A stretch of 13,493 bases of DNA from an uncultured Pseudomonadota bacterium (GTDB lineage Bacteria > Pseudomonadota > Gammaproteobacteria > Steroidobacterales > Steroidobacteraceae), in the NCBI GenBank assembly GCA_946479515.1, contig CAMLGF010000086.1, positions 1-13,493 on the forward strand, given 5' to 3'. The notes below the pieces were generated by a model. It was not told where the DNA came from. It saw only the letters and a program-made list of their open reading frames with translations, and made no database searches. Below are positions 7,689 to 13,486 of this stretch, one piece after another; the stretch's first letter is position 1, and each line of letters begins with the position of its first letter. The position numbers and the translations under genes are program-made.

Positions 7689-9857
7689 TCATGAGCCTGA
7701 GCCGTGCGGCACGGCGTTGCGCGCCACCTCCACGTCATGCGCCACCTGTTCGCGGATCAACGCCCAATGGAACAGGTTGTCCGGATTGGCGTCGAACGAA
7801 TTGTGGTTGTAGTGAGTCAGCCGCATGTCCCGATAGAGCGGGCGCGTGATGCGGATGACCTCGTCCCAGTATTCGAGCGCCCGCGTCAGATGCGCGATGG
7901 CGGCCCGTCGATGAGACTCGCCGCCGCGCAGGCGAAAGGTCTGCAGTTCCACGCCGCCGCGCAGCTTTTCCGCGAGGTGCAGGCCGAGATTGGCCCAGGT
8001 GCGCACATCAGCGACCTCGTACATCAGCGAGGGGTCATGCGCCGTGTCGATCTTCGCCACGGCCAGCAGGGCCTGTGCGCTCGCGTTCTGCAAGGCGTCG
8101 GCCGTCATCAGCGGCGATGACTTTCCGGCCGGCGCCTTTCCGCCCGCGACGAAATCCCTGATCGAAAGGTACGCCGGGTCGAGCACCGGCTGATCGATGA
8201 GCGCATCGATGCCGATGTACCGGGTGATCTCGCCCTGCAGTGCGAGGAATCCTTCGGCGTACAGCGTGAAATCCCAGCGCGAGTCGTAGATCTTCGCCAG
8301 CGTGAGCGGTACCTGGCTCGCCAGCGAGTAGGCCCGCAGCAGCGGCGCAGCCTGCGCACCGTAGCGACGCACGAAGTCCGCCTCGAACACCGCGTCCGGC
8401 GTCTCCGGATCGTAGAGCAGGCGGCCCCAGAGCGCGTAGAACAACCACTGACGCTGGAACGCCCACTTCCAGGCCACGGGCGCCTGCACCGCGGTGAAGT
8501 AGTCCAGCGCCGGAATGTAGGTTTCCGAGCCGACGAAATACCCGCCCACGTAACCGGCCCGGCCGTTGGCCGCGATGTGCGCACGGATGAACGACGCATC
8601 ACCCCAGCGCAGCGCGAAGAAATCCTCGTTGCGCACCTGCCAGACCACCCGGTAGTTGGACGGCGCCGGCTTGAAATAGGTGTCACCGAGCTTGCCGCCA
8701 TGCACCTTGATGAGCTTCGGCGTGGAATGGCCGTGCGACCAGTTGAACTTCATCTCCACCCAGATCGGCCCGGAGAACTGGTGTCCCAGCTTCTCCATCG
8801 CATCGCGCGTGAGCCGTTCAACGTCGCCGCTGACCCCGGGGCCGGAGCTCAGGCCCGAGGAGAACGGTACTCGATGGATGAGCTTCACCGGCCGCGTCCG
8901 GTTGGCTTCCAGTGCGCCCGCAATGTACACCTCGTCCACGAACTGCTGGCGCTGCAGCGGCGTCATGCCCGCCATGCCTTCGCCGTGCGACACGCCGATG
9001 CCGTCCAGGTCCGGGTATTCGAGCAGCATCTGCGTGATGCTTTCGCGCAGATAGCGCCGGGTCACCTCCGACGTGTCGCCCGCGACGTAGTAGTGCGGGT
9101 AGAAGTTCTTCGCGTCCGGGTTGTGCGCCTTCTCGAACTCCTCGCTCACGAAGATGCTCCAGAAGACCACGTAGGTGTCGAGCCCGCGCTCCTTCGCCAT
9201 GCGGAAGATCTCGCCGTAGAGATGCCGCCACTCGGCGAACTCGGCGTCGCTCCACTTGCTGGCCTCGGGGAAGTTCTTCGGCCGGATCATGTAGGTGAAC
9301 GGATGCATCGTCCACAGCGTGAACGCGTTGAAACGGTTCTCGACCATCATGTCCAGGTACGCCTCCCAGAACGCCAGGTCGTGCATGGTGGCCGCATGCT
9401 GGTCGATGGCCGAGCTCGGCCGGTAGCTGTCCCAGGGCGTATTCAACTTGATGCCGCGAAAGGCGAGGTGAGGGGTGTGCGAGCGCGCGCGCACCTGCGC
9501 CGCCGGTACCCAGTTGCGCAGCTGTTCGCGAGCCTCGAGTGCGCCGTAGATCAGGCCGCGCGGGTCGCCGCCGACGATGGATATGCAGTTGTTCGTGGCG
9601 GTGATGTCATAGGCTTCCGCGCCCACCGCGGGGTCGATGGCGAGATCGAAACGCACCGGCACGATGGCGCTGCGCGCCGGCGGCGCGGCGTCGAGCAGAC
9701 GACGCTGCGCGTAACGGCCCTGCGGCGTGTCGACGGTTTTTCCGAAGGTGATGCCATGGCCAAGGGCCAGGGCAGGCGCCAAAAACAGCGCCAGCAGGAT
9801 GGTCAAACAGTACTTAAAGGAGTCCATGCTCCGGGTGTCAGCGGCATCCACCATCAT
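7689..9857 (-). CDS. Secreted glycoside-hydrolase-like protein (GH67/GH115/GH20-type architecture)
   Basis: The 722-residue product has a Sec signal peptide (FKYCLTILLALFLAPALALG). The N-terminal region 38-125 resembles the small alpha/beta domain found before GH20, GH67 and GH115 barrels (ISIVGGDPRGLIYGALEAREQL). A TIM-barrel-like region begins at LAFRGIKLNTPW (131-142) and includes NRFNAFTLWTMHPF, ERGLDTYVVFWSIFVSEEF and GIGVSHGEG. Glu293 in SHGEG and Glu368 in IWVEMKFNW are candidate catalytic acids by position only. A mostly helical tail (about 510-722) follows. A role in cleaving uronic-acid-containing or amino-sugar glycans is plausible but the family is not resolved. The longest ORF starts at 9857 with a weak GAG; ATG at 9827 (MDSFKYCL) would give a more compact signal peptide but its GGAG is too close. 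The gene is convergent with the dehydrogenase cluster. Confidence 0.75.
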   Translation of the reverse strand: MMVDAADTRSMDSFKYCLTILLALFLAPALALGHGITFGKTVDTPQGRYAQRRLLDAAPPARSAIVPVRFDLAIDPAVGAEAYDITATNNCISIVGGDPRGLIYGALEAREQLRNWVPAAQVRARSHTPHLAFRGIKLNTPWDSYRPSSAIDQHAATMHDLAFWEAYLDMMVENRFNAFTLWTMHPFTYMIRPKNFPEASKWSDAEFAEWRHLYGEIFRMAKERGLDTYVVFWSIFVSEEFEKAHNPDAKNFYPHYYVAGDTSEVTRRYLRESITQMLLEYPDLDGIGVSHGEGMAGMTPLQRQQFVDEVYIAGALEANRTRPVKLIHRVPFSSGLSSGPGVSGDVERLTRDAMEKLGHQFSGPIWVEMKFNWSHGHSTPKLIKVHGGKLGDTYFKPAPSNYRVVWQVRNEDFFALRWGDASFIRAHIAANGRAGYVGGYFVGSETYIPALDYFTAVQAPVAWKWAFQRQWLFYALWGRLLYDPETPDAVFEADFVRRYGAQAAPLLRAYSLASQVPLTLAKIYDSRWDFTLYAEGFLALQGEITRYIGIDALIDQPVLDPAYLSIRDFVAGGKAPAGKSSPLMTADALQNASAQALLAVAKIDTAHDPSLMYEVADVRTWANLGLHLAEKLRGGVELQTFRLRGGESHRRAAIAHLTRALEYWDEVIRITRPLYRDMRLTHYNHNSFDANPDNLFHWALIREQVAHDVEVARNAVPHGSGS

Positions 9858-9918
9858 TACTCAAGTGAAGTCCAGTGGAGTCGGCGTGATCTCGCCCGCT
9901 ATCGCGGGAATGCCGCGG

Positions 9919-10257
9919 TCACTTGATAAACTCGGTGGCGCACAAACCTATGCCAAGAACTCCGAGGATGGGCCCCCAATAGTACATCGGCACAAAGAAT
10001 AGTCGGTGATTGGCTCGATCGAGAACCAACTCCTCTCCCGTTGCTTTATCGACGACAACCTGCGCACTACGTTTGCGCAAAATATCTCCGACTACCCACG
10101 TCGGCCCCGATCCAATCAGCATCGCCACTCCCACTGTCCACATATGCGACGAGTAGTAGCCTGCCCCCCAATTCGCATCAATCGCCCAATTGCAGAGCAG
10201 TGCCGCTCCAAAGACGAAGACCACCACCAGAAACCCCAAGCCATTCCAAATGATCAT
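9919..10257 (-). CDS. Small three-helix membrane protein
   Basis: The 112-residue product has three hydrophobic segments: about 5-27 (LGFLVVVFVFGAALLCNWAI), 38-58 (HMWTVGVAMLIGSGPTWVVG) and 88-108 (FVPMYYWGPILGVLGIGLCA). Between helices 2 and 3 is a charged loop (RKRSAQVVVDKATGEELVLDRANHRL). I do not recognise the family. AGGAG lies about ten bases before the ATG. No attC follows its stop, so it may be the last cassette, whose attC has been lost, or resident DNA at the array boundary. It sits 61 bp upstream of the glycoside-hydrolase-like gene on the same strand. Its lower GC agrees with the array rather than with the chromosomal genes to its left. Confidence 0.7.
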   Translation of the reverse strand: MIIWNGLGFLVVVFVFGAALLCNWAIDANWGAGYYSSHMWTVGVAMLIGSGPTWVVGDILRKRSAQVVVDKATGEELVLDRANHRLFFVPMYYWGPILGVLGIGLCATEFIK

Positions 10258-10298
10258 TGTTGGTGTCTCCTGCTCATGTTGTCTTCCGCTCGAACACT

Positions 10299-10342
10299 CT
10301 ACTTCTCACAAGGTCGCTCGAATGAGGTGCTGGGGCGCACGG
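10299..10342 (-). repeat. Degenerate attC remnant embedded in the 3' end of a GNAT gene
   Basis: The plus-strand stretch ACTCTACTTCTCACAAGG, then TCGCTCGAATGAGGTGCTGGGGC, aligns along its length with the R'-L' half of the intact attC sites (compare ACTTTATCTTTCACGCG, then ACCGCTCCAGCGGGGTGTTAGAC at 12966). The R' box has decayed to GCTGGGG. A further fragment, TTCCGCTCGAACAC (about 10288-10301), resembles the L' box of the site at 12396. The R''-L'' half is not recognisable. Confidence 0.55.
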
Positions 10343-10784
10343 CCGCCGGCTTCGCCACGAATGCTTGCTTGTCATTCTGATCGAATCCCGCCCGCTGATA
10401 GAACTGCAGTGTGGCCTCATCTTTTCGGCCAGTGAGCAACATCACCTTGTAGCAATTCTGGCGCCAAGCTTCGCCGAGTGCATGCGCGAGCACTGCTTTT
10501 CCCCATCCCTGGCCTCGGTGCGCGGCATGCGTCACGACATTCTCCACCACGCCATAAGGACGGCAAGCGCGCGTGAGGTTTGGGATGACCGTGAGCGTGC
10601 AGCTGGAAACGAGCGAGTCCGCAGTGAACCCGCCAAAGTACTTGATCCGCGGGTTCGCAAGAGCTTCCGACCATACTGCTTCAGCCATTGCTGCCGAAGG
10701 CGGCGGGTCGTCGTGCTCGTGCAGATGCACATACAGACCAAGCAAAGAATGAAGGTCGTGTGATTGGAGTTCGCGGATCGTCAC
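10299..10784 (-). CDS. GNAT family N-acetyltransferase
   Basis: The 161-residue cytosolic enzyme has the GNAT acetyl-CoA fold. Motif A is VVENVVTHAAHRGQGWGKAVLAHALGEAW, with the pyrophosphate-binding R-G-x-G-x-G-K-type loop (HRGQGWGK). Motif B is in CYKVMLLTGRKDEATLQFYQRAGF, with the typical NAxxFY/GF-like ending. It should transfer an acetyl group from acetyl-CoA to an unknown amine. The start codon is GTG (10784), only about six bases past the upstream attC, with no clear Shine-Dalgarno. After FVAKPAAV the last residues, RPSTSFERPCEK, are encoded by decayed attC DNA and correspond to the PSNTPLERSRER tail of the cassette protein at 12930-13469. The family is sure; the substrate is not. Confidence 0.85.
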   Translation of the reverse strand: MTIRELQSHDLHSLLGLYVHLHEHDDPPPSAAMAEAVWSEALANPRIKYFGGFTADSLVSSCTLTVIPNLTRACRPYGVVENVVTHAAHRGQGWGKAVLAHALGEAWRQNCYKVMLLTGRKDEATLQFYQRAGFDQNDKQAFVAKPAAVRPSTSFERPCEK

Positions 10785-10789
10785 GTTGG

Positions 10790-10878
10790 TGTTAGTGGAG
10801 GAGTTGAGCGGGCGCGGAGCCGAAGATTGGGCTTGGTACTCTATCTCTCGCGTGACCGTTTCAACGAGATGTTAAGGC
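10790..10878 (-). repeat. attC site, degenerate
   Basis: Alignment to the three intact sites is clear in the inner left arm (GAGTTGAGCGG) and in the shared block (CTCTATCTCTCGCGTGACCG). The outer boxes are damaged: TGTTAGT in place of GCCTAAC on the left, and GTTAAGGC with one extra base on the right. The L' box reads AACGGTTT-like rather than the intact form, so stem pairing is weakened. The site is probably inactive or poorly active. Confidence 0.75.
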
Positions 10879-10954
10879 CCAATCCCGAGAGTTACCACCA
10901 GCTGCTGATGCTCCACCGCGACCGACTTCAACGCCCGGCGCGTCATCATTCACG

Positions 10955-11326
10955 TTAGCCGTCAACATCACCGCCGCCTGGAAATGACACTTCGTGCCGC
11001 ACAAGCTTGCGAGTCCGCAGAAACTGAAATACCAACAGCGCCAAGAGGGCCAGAAGAACCAGAAGCAGTGCGTAATCAGCGCCTCTCCAGATCTCAGTTC
11101 GGCCAGTCTCACGGGCCCAAGTTTTCACCGTTAACACCGTGAGCCACCCGAACATCAGCAATCTATACAGCCAAGGCATTGAAGCCTTGCGCTTTGCATT
11201 GCTGAGGATCGTCCGTTGCATAGGACCTTTTACCAACTTAAGGTGCGGATACAGCCAGAGCGTCACCGGGGCCGCCGGCTCCACAGCCGCCTTTGCTCGG
11301 TAGATCTCGTCTGGGTTGAGACTCAT
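10955..11326 (-). CDS. Cassette-encoded two-helix membrane protein
   Basis: The 123-residue product has a soluble N-terminal part (MSLNPDEIYRAKAAVEPAAP, ending near residue 48). Two transmembrane helices follow (WLYRLLMFGWLTVLTVKTW and YALLLVLLALLALLVFQFL), then a short basic tail (RTRKLVRHEVSFPGGGDVDG). I do not recognise a family. The ATG at 11326 is preferred because AAGGGA sits six to seven bases before it. An ATG five codons earlier (11341) lies right against the attC and lacks a ribosome site. The stop TAA is inside GGCTAAC, an R'-like box, although the recognisable attC begins only about 77 bp further on. That gap (10879-10954) shows no gene and may be left from a deletion or an earlier site. 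Confidence 0.7.
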   Translation of the reverse strand: MSLNPDEIYRAKAAVEPAAPVTLWLYPHLKLVKGPMQRTILSNAKRKASMPWLYRLLMFGWLTVLTVKTWARETGRTEIWRGADYALLLVLLALLALLVFQFLRTRKLVRHEVSFPGGGDVDG

Positions 11327-11345
11327 GCGTTTCCCTTGCATTGGC

Positions 11346-11433
11346 GGCTAACGGTTGGGTTGAGCGGCACGCACGCCGACGTTTGAGCTTGGCACTTTAT
11401 CTCTCACGCGTCCGCTCCGACGAGGTGTTAGGC
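11346..11433 (-). repeat. attC site of the hicA1 cassette
   Basis: This is an 88-bp site. Core boxes on the plus strand are GGCTAAC (11346-11352) and GTTAGGC (11427-11433). The inner arms are TTGAGCGG and CCGCTC, with an extra base on the right arm that sets the leftward polarity. It is the same length as the sites at 12309 and 12879, and its internal block GGCACTTTATCTCTCACGCG matches theirs almost fully. The one core mismatch (GGC for RYY) is in the R'' box. Confidence 0.9.
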
Positions 11434-11532
11434 GGCAACAGCGATGCAGTCAGTGGCGACACACCCCGGAAGGTTGGGAACATAGGCCGAGTAGTTCGGG
11501 CCCGCATTTTCAATGACGACGGCGTAGCGCAT
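11428..11532 (-). pseudogene. hicB: Truncated HicB antitoxin
   Basis: Only 34 residues are encoded (MRYAVVIENAGPNYSAYVPN, LPGCVATDCIAVAA). The first 26 match the start of HicB antitoxins, including the AYVPxLPGCVA motif, and align with the longer copy at 12391-12606 (MEYLVVVEKGRSSYGAYVPD). The remaining HicB core is gone: after CVATD the frame runs through a few unrelated codons and stops at TAA inside the attC R' box. The loss of the 3' half at the attC junction suggests that cassette recombination or a deletion cut the gene. It overlaps the hicA copy upstream by 23 nt. AGG eight bases before the ATG is a possible ribosome site. It is unlikely to fold as a HicB dimer or bind DNA. Confidence 0.75.
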
Positions 11533-11734
11533 CGCAGTTACCTGAATTTCGCCTCAGGTCGGCCTGCTTGAGGATACTGTTGAGCGTGTCCGGAGCCAAA
11601 TCGTCGCTGGGCTTGCCCGGGACCGTAACTCTTCCGGAATTCGCTAGGTGCTTGAATTGGCGGTAACTCCGGCCAGTTGCGACCAAGAACCATCCGCCTG
11701 CGTGCAGGAGACGGAGCAGCTCACTCACTTCCAT
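11510..11734 (-). CDS. hicA: HicA-like toxin with catalytic His replaced by Tyr
   Basis: The 74-residue product has the HicA mRNA-interferase pattern: EVSELLRLLHAGGWFLV, RQFKH, GRVTVPGKPSDDLAPDTLNSILKQADL. HicA toxins cut mRNA with a His in the G-S-H motif of the double-stranded-RNA-binding-like fold. Here the aligned motif is R-S-Y (VATGRSYRQFKH), so the catalytic His is Tyr (codon TAC, one change from CAC). After LKQADL, where HicA proteins usually end, the frame continues for about 14 residues (RRNSGNCDALRRRH) into the downstream hicB start. The partner hicB is truncated, and a toxin without an antitoxin would not be kept if active. Both facts suggest it is inactive. An inverted repeat abuts the start codon. 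The family is firm; inactivity is inferred. Confidence 0.85.
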   Translation of the reverse strand: MEVSELLRLLHAGGWFLVATGRSYRQFKHLANSGRVTVPGKPSDDLAPDTLNSILKQADLRRNSGNCDALRRRH

Positions 11735-11735
11735 C

Positions 11736-11755
11736 CGCCAACGCTATGGTTGGCG
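11736..11755. promoter_or_regulatory. Inverted repeat directly upstream of hicA1
   Basis: The arms CGCCAAC (11736-11742) and GTTGGCG (11749-11755) are perfectly complementary, with a 6-nt spacer. The repeat ends one base before the hicA start codon. The same arms recur before the second hicA (12812-12829). Position and repetition suggest a HicB-type autoregulatory operator or an mRNA hairpin covering the ribosome-binding region. Confidence 0.6.
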
Positions 11756-11801
11756 TGTGCTTCCGTGAACCTTCGAATTCTTTGTGGATCGTAGATTTGC
11801 C

Positions 11802-11821
11802 GCCTAACGTGAGGGTTAGGC
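11802..11821 (-). repeat. Collapsed 20-bp attC of the GNAT cassette
   Basis: The whole site reads GCCTAACGTGAGGGTTAGGC: both outer core boxes (GCCTAAC and GTTAGGC) are intact, but only six bases separate them. The L boxes and the variable loop seen in the 88-bp sites are missing. The remaining bases fit the edges of a normal site, as if about 68 bp had been deleted. It separates the GNAT cassette from the hicA1 cassette. Confidence 0.75.
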
Positions 11822-12283
11822 ATCTTCTCTAACGACGGGACCACTTGCCAGGATTCGACCATCGGTAGCTGGGTGAAGACCAAACTCTGCGTAGAGGGCA
11901 ATTGCTGCCGCGTTCGACTTGCCGACTTCGACATGAAGCGCCTTGCAATGCCTTGCTCTGCACTCGGTGAGCAACTCCTTGACGAGGCTACGACCAGCGC
12001 CCAGGCGGCGTTGCGTTGGTTGTACGTACAGATCGTCGATGTAGCCGCTCAGTCCCTCGTGTTCCATAGTGAACCTGACAGTGAGCACCGCGTGTCCGAT
12101 GGCGACATTGCTCGCACGTGCAATCCAAATGCAGCCGAGCGCAGGGCTAGACAGTAGGGACTGAAGTGCCGCCGCGGCGGATGTGTGATTCAGGACAAAG
12201 CCGGACTCAGCGTAGAAGTCATGCATAAGGGCTAGCAGCGACCCAACATCGGCGCTGGTCGCTCGGTGTACTTGGATCTGCAT
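11816..12283 (-). CDS. GNAT family N-acetyltransferase (cassette)
   Basis: The 155-residue enzyme has a complete GNAT fold. It starts IQVHRATSADVGSLLALMHDFYAESGF. Motif A is YIDDLYVQPTQRRLGAGRSLVKELL, with the acetyl-CoA loop QRRLGAG. Motif B, EVGKSNAAAIALYAEFGL, has the conserved N-x-x-A-x-x-L-Y-x-x-x-G pattern. The acceptor is unknown. Cassette GNATs include antibiotic acetyltransferases, but nothing here points to a particular drug. The start at 12283 has no evident Shine-Dalgarno, common in cassettes that rely on upstream transcription. The stop TAA is part of GCCTAAC, the R' box of its collapsed attC. An in-frame stop this close suggests the coding sequence is complete. Confidence 0.9.
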   Translation of the reverse strand: MQIQVHRATSADVGSLLALMHDFYAESGFVLNHTSAAAALQSLLSSPALGCIWIARASNVAIGHAVLTVRFTMEHEGLSGYIDDLYVQPTQRRLGAGRSLVKELLTECRARHCKALHVEVGKSNAAAIALYAEFGLHPATDGRILASGPVVREDA

Positions 12284-12308
12284 GGTCAGGATTGAGAGCC
12301 TGTAAGGC

Positions 12309-12396
12309 GCCTAACGGTTGAGTTGAGCGGCGGGCACACCGGCAGGTGCGAATGGCACTTTATCCCTCACGCGTCCGCTCGAACGAGTTGTTAGGC
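12309..12396 (-). repeat. attC site of the hicA2-hicB2 cassette
   Basis: This is an 88-bp site with perfect core boxes: GCCTAAC (12309-12315) and GTTAGGC (12390-12396). Inner arms TTGAGCGG and CCGCTCGAA pair with one extra base on the right arm. Read on the minus strand, the L' segment CTCGTTCGAGCGG closely resembles the L' of classical attC sites such as that of aadA (ATTCGTTCAAGCCG, recalled from memory), which fixes the orientation as leftward. Confidence 0.95.
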
Positions 12397-12606
12397 AGCG
12401 CGTACCCTGACCACGTCGCTCTTGGATGTTGGCTCAGGAACTGACTGGCCAGATTCACGCAGTGCCTCAATGTGCAGCTTAACGGCGGCACGAATGAGCT
12501 TTAGGACCTCACGCCGAGTGCCGCCGGCCGCGACACAACCAGGCAAGTCTGGAACGTATGCGCCGTAACTAGACCTGCCCTTTTCAACAACAACGAGATA
12601 TTCCAT
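12391..12606 (-). CDS. hicB: HicB-like antitoxin
   Basis: The 71-residue product has the HicB N-terminal half fold: MEYLVVVEKGRSSYGAYVPD, then LPGCVAAGGTRREVLKLIRAAVKLHIEAL. A short tail (RESGQSVPEPTSKSDVVRVRAA) has no visible DNA-binding helix-turn-helix or ribbon-helix-helix, as in short HicB forms. HicB binds and blocks HicA and often represses the operon. ATG at 12606 is chosen over the GTG six codons earlier because AAAGGA sits six to seven bases before it. The spacing from the hicA stop is then 14 nt. The stop TAA lies inside the attC R' box (GCCTAAC), so the attC supplies the end of the gene. Family assignment is firm. Confidence 0.88.
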   Translation of the reverse strand: MEYLVVVEKGRSSYGAYVPDLPGCVAAGGTRREVLKLIRAAVKLHIEALRESGQSVPEPTSKSDVVRVRAA

Positions 12607-12620
12607 AACTCGTCCTTTTC

Positions 12621-12809
12621 TCACTTCTTGAGGCCTGCGCTCTTGAGAATGCTGTTGAGTGTACCCGCAGGGATGTCTATGCCAAGTTTTCCCGCGACCG
12701 TGACCATTCCTGCCTTTTCAGCGTGCTGAAACTGCCGAGGGCTGCCCCTGGTGCGAAGGTGGCACCAGCCGTCGTTCTGCAGCAGTCGTATCACCTCACG
12801 GACCTTCAT
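12621..12809 (-). CDS. hicA: HicA-like toxin with catalytic His replaced by Pro
   Basis: The 62-residue product matches HicA over its whole length (MKVREVIRLLQNDGW, RGSPRQFQH, MVTVAGKLGIDIPAGTLNSILKSAGLKK). The catalytic G-S-H motif reads G-S-P (codon CCT, one change from CAT), so the RNase is probably inactive even though its antitoxin gene is intact. A start eight codons earlier (12833, MGQRYRWR) would place the inverted repeat inside the coding sequence. The ATG at 12809 matches the family start and the position of the start in the other hicA copy. It is the first gene of its cassette, followed at once by hicB. It could still bind RNA or HicB without cutting. Confidence 0.88.
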   Translation of the reverse strand: MKVREVIRLLQNDGWCHLRTRGSPRQFQHAEKAGMVTVAGKLGIDIPAGTLNSILKSAGLKK

Positions 12810-12811
12810 GC

Positions 12812-12829
12812 GCCAACGGTAACGTTGGC
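12812..12829. promoter_or_regulatory. Inverted repeat directly upstream of hicA2
   Basis: The arms GCCAACG (12812-12818) and CGTTGGC (12823-12829) are perfect, with a 4-nt spacer GTAA. The repeat ends two bases before the hicA start codon. Arms and placement match the repeat before hicA1 although the hicA coding sequences have diverged, so selection on this element is likely. Confidence 0.6.
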
Positions 12830-12878
12830 CCATGGCTCCGCAACTCGGGAATGCTCCGTGATTCGCTAGATTCGCGCG

Positions 12879-12966
12879 GCCTAACGGTTGAGTTGAGCGA
12901 CGCGCGCGCCGGCGTCTGGGCTTGGCACTTTATCTTTCACGCGACCGCTCCAGCGGGGTGTTAGAC
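12879..12966 (-). repeat. attC site of the secreted-protein cassette
   Basis: This is an 88-bp site with core boxes GCCTAAC (12879-12885) and GTTAGAC (12960-12966), inner arms TTGAGCG and CCGCTC, and the shared block GGCACTTTATCTTTCACGCG. The reading frame of the upstream gene runs through the first 37 bp of the site, so part of the attC is also coding sequence. Confidence 0.93.
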
Positions 12967-13469
12967 GGCGCTTTGACCTGACGCCAGTCATGGTTTGGGC
13001 CATAGATAGCCAACCAAGCGATGCCATGCTTCGCCTCCTTCGAAGCCCAGAAGCAAAGTGCAATCTTTGCGTCTGGCTTCCAGCAGTTGAAGCTTTTTGT
13101 GCCTTTGAACCCCGACTTTGTAGCCGCGCCGAACGCAGATATTAAAGCTCCGAGAACTTGCTCTTTGCGATCGAATGCGAACCCGAGCGTAATGCTCTCA
13201 AGCAAGTCTTGCTCATTGAACCCGAAGAGGATGCTTTGGCCATCCCGCGGCACATTCAATAGTGGCGTTTGATCCTTGACCCAGTACGCCCGACCGCCCG
13301 GTGTGGTTGCGAAAACGTGTTCGCCCGGCGGGAACATGCCAACGAGGCTGTCGATGGAGGTCGTCCAAGTCGCGCCGTTGAAGCCTCCTTGGAACTGATC
13401 CGCGATCGGACCTGCCCCAGCAACCCTGCATAGAAGCAGCGCCGCGAAAAGAAGCGAGATGTTTTTCAT
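12930..13469 (-). CDS. Cassette-encoded secreted protein of unknown function
   Basis: The 179-residue product starts with a Sec signal peptide (MKNISLLFAALLLCRVAGAG, cleavage near residue 19). The mature part is mixed: QFQGGFNGATWTTSIDSLVG, a W-V-K-D strand, GQSILFGFNEQDLLESITLG, a segment rich in Lys and aromatic residues (SFNCWKPDAKIALCFWASK), then HGIAWLAIYGPNHDW. I do not recognise a family. Two Cys in CWKPDAKIALC could form a short disulfide loop. The last 12 residues (PSNTPLERSRER) are encoded by attC DNA because the TAA in GTCTAAC is out of frame, so translation ends 37 bp into the site. AGAGG five bases before the ATG supports the start, about 17 nt from the upstream attC box. It may act in the periplasm. 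Confidence 0.75.
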   Translation of the reverse strand: MKNISLLFAALLLCRVAGAGPIADQFQGGFNGATWTTSIDSLVGMFPPGEHVFATTPGGRAYWVKDQTPLLNVPRDGQSILFGFNEQDLLESITLGFAFDRKEQVLGALISAFGAATKSGFKGTKSFNCWKPDAKIALCFWASKEAKHGIAWLAIYGPNHDWRQVKAPSNTPLERSRER

Positions 13470-13486
13470 GTGACCTCTGGAAAGCC

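Noticed and set aside
8577..9926. A 449-codon open frame on the plus strand
   Set aside because: It is antisense to the glycoside-hydrolase-like gene, and its composition (His/Arg/Val-rich, no motif) is typical of a shadow frame.
10861..11112. An 83-codon minus-strand frame shifted against the two-helix membrane protein
   Set aside because: It overlaps the gene at 10955-11326, which has convincing helices and a good ribosome site. The alternative frame runs on into attC DNA with no recognisable domain.
11341..11571. A 76-codon plus-strand frame across the attC at 11346
   Set aside because: It is read through the attC and antisense to the truncated hicB, with no ribosome site and no domain.
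11346..12966. Spaced repeats that might suggest a CRISPR array
   Set aside because: The repeats are 88 bp, hundreds of bases apart, imperfectly palindromic with core boxes, and separated by genes. This is the attC pattern, not CRISPR.
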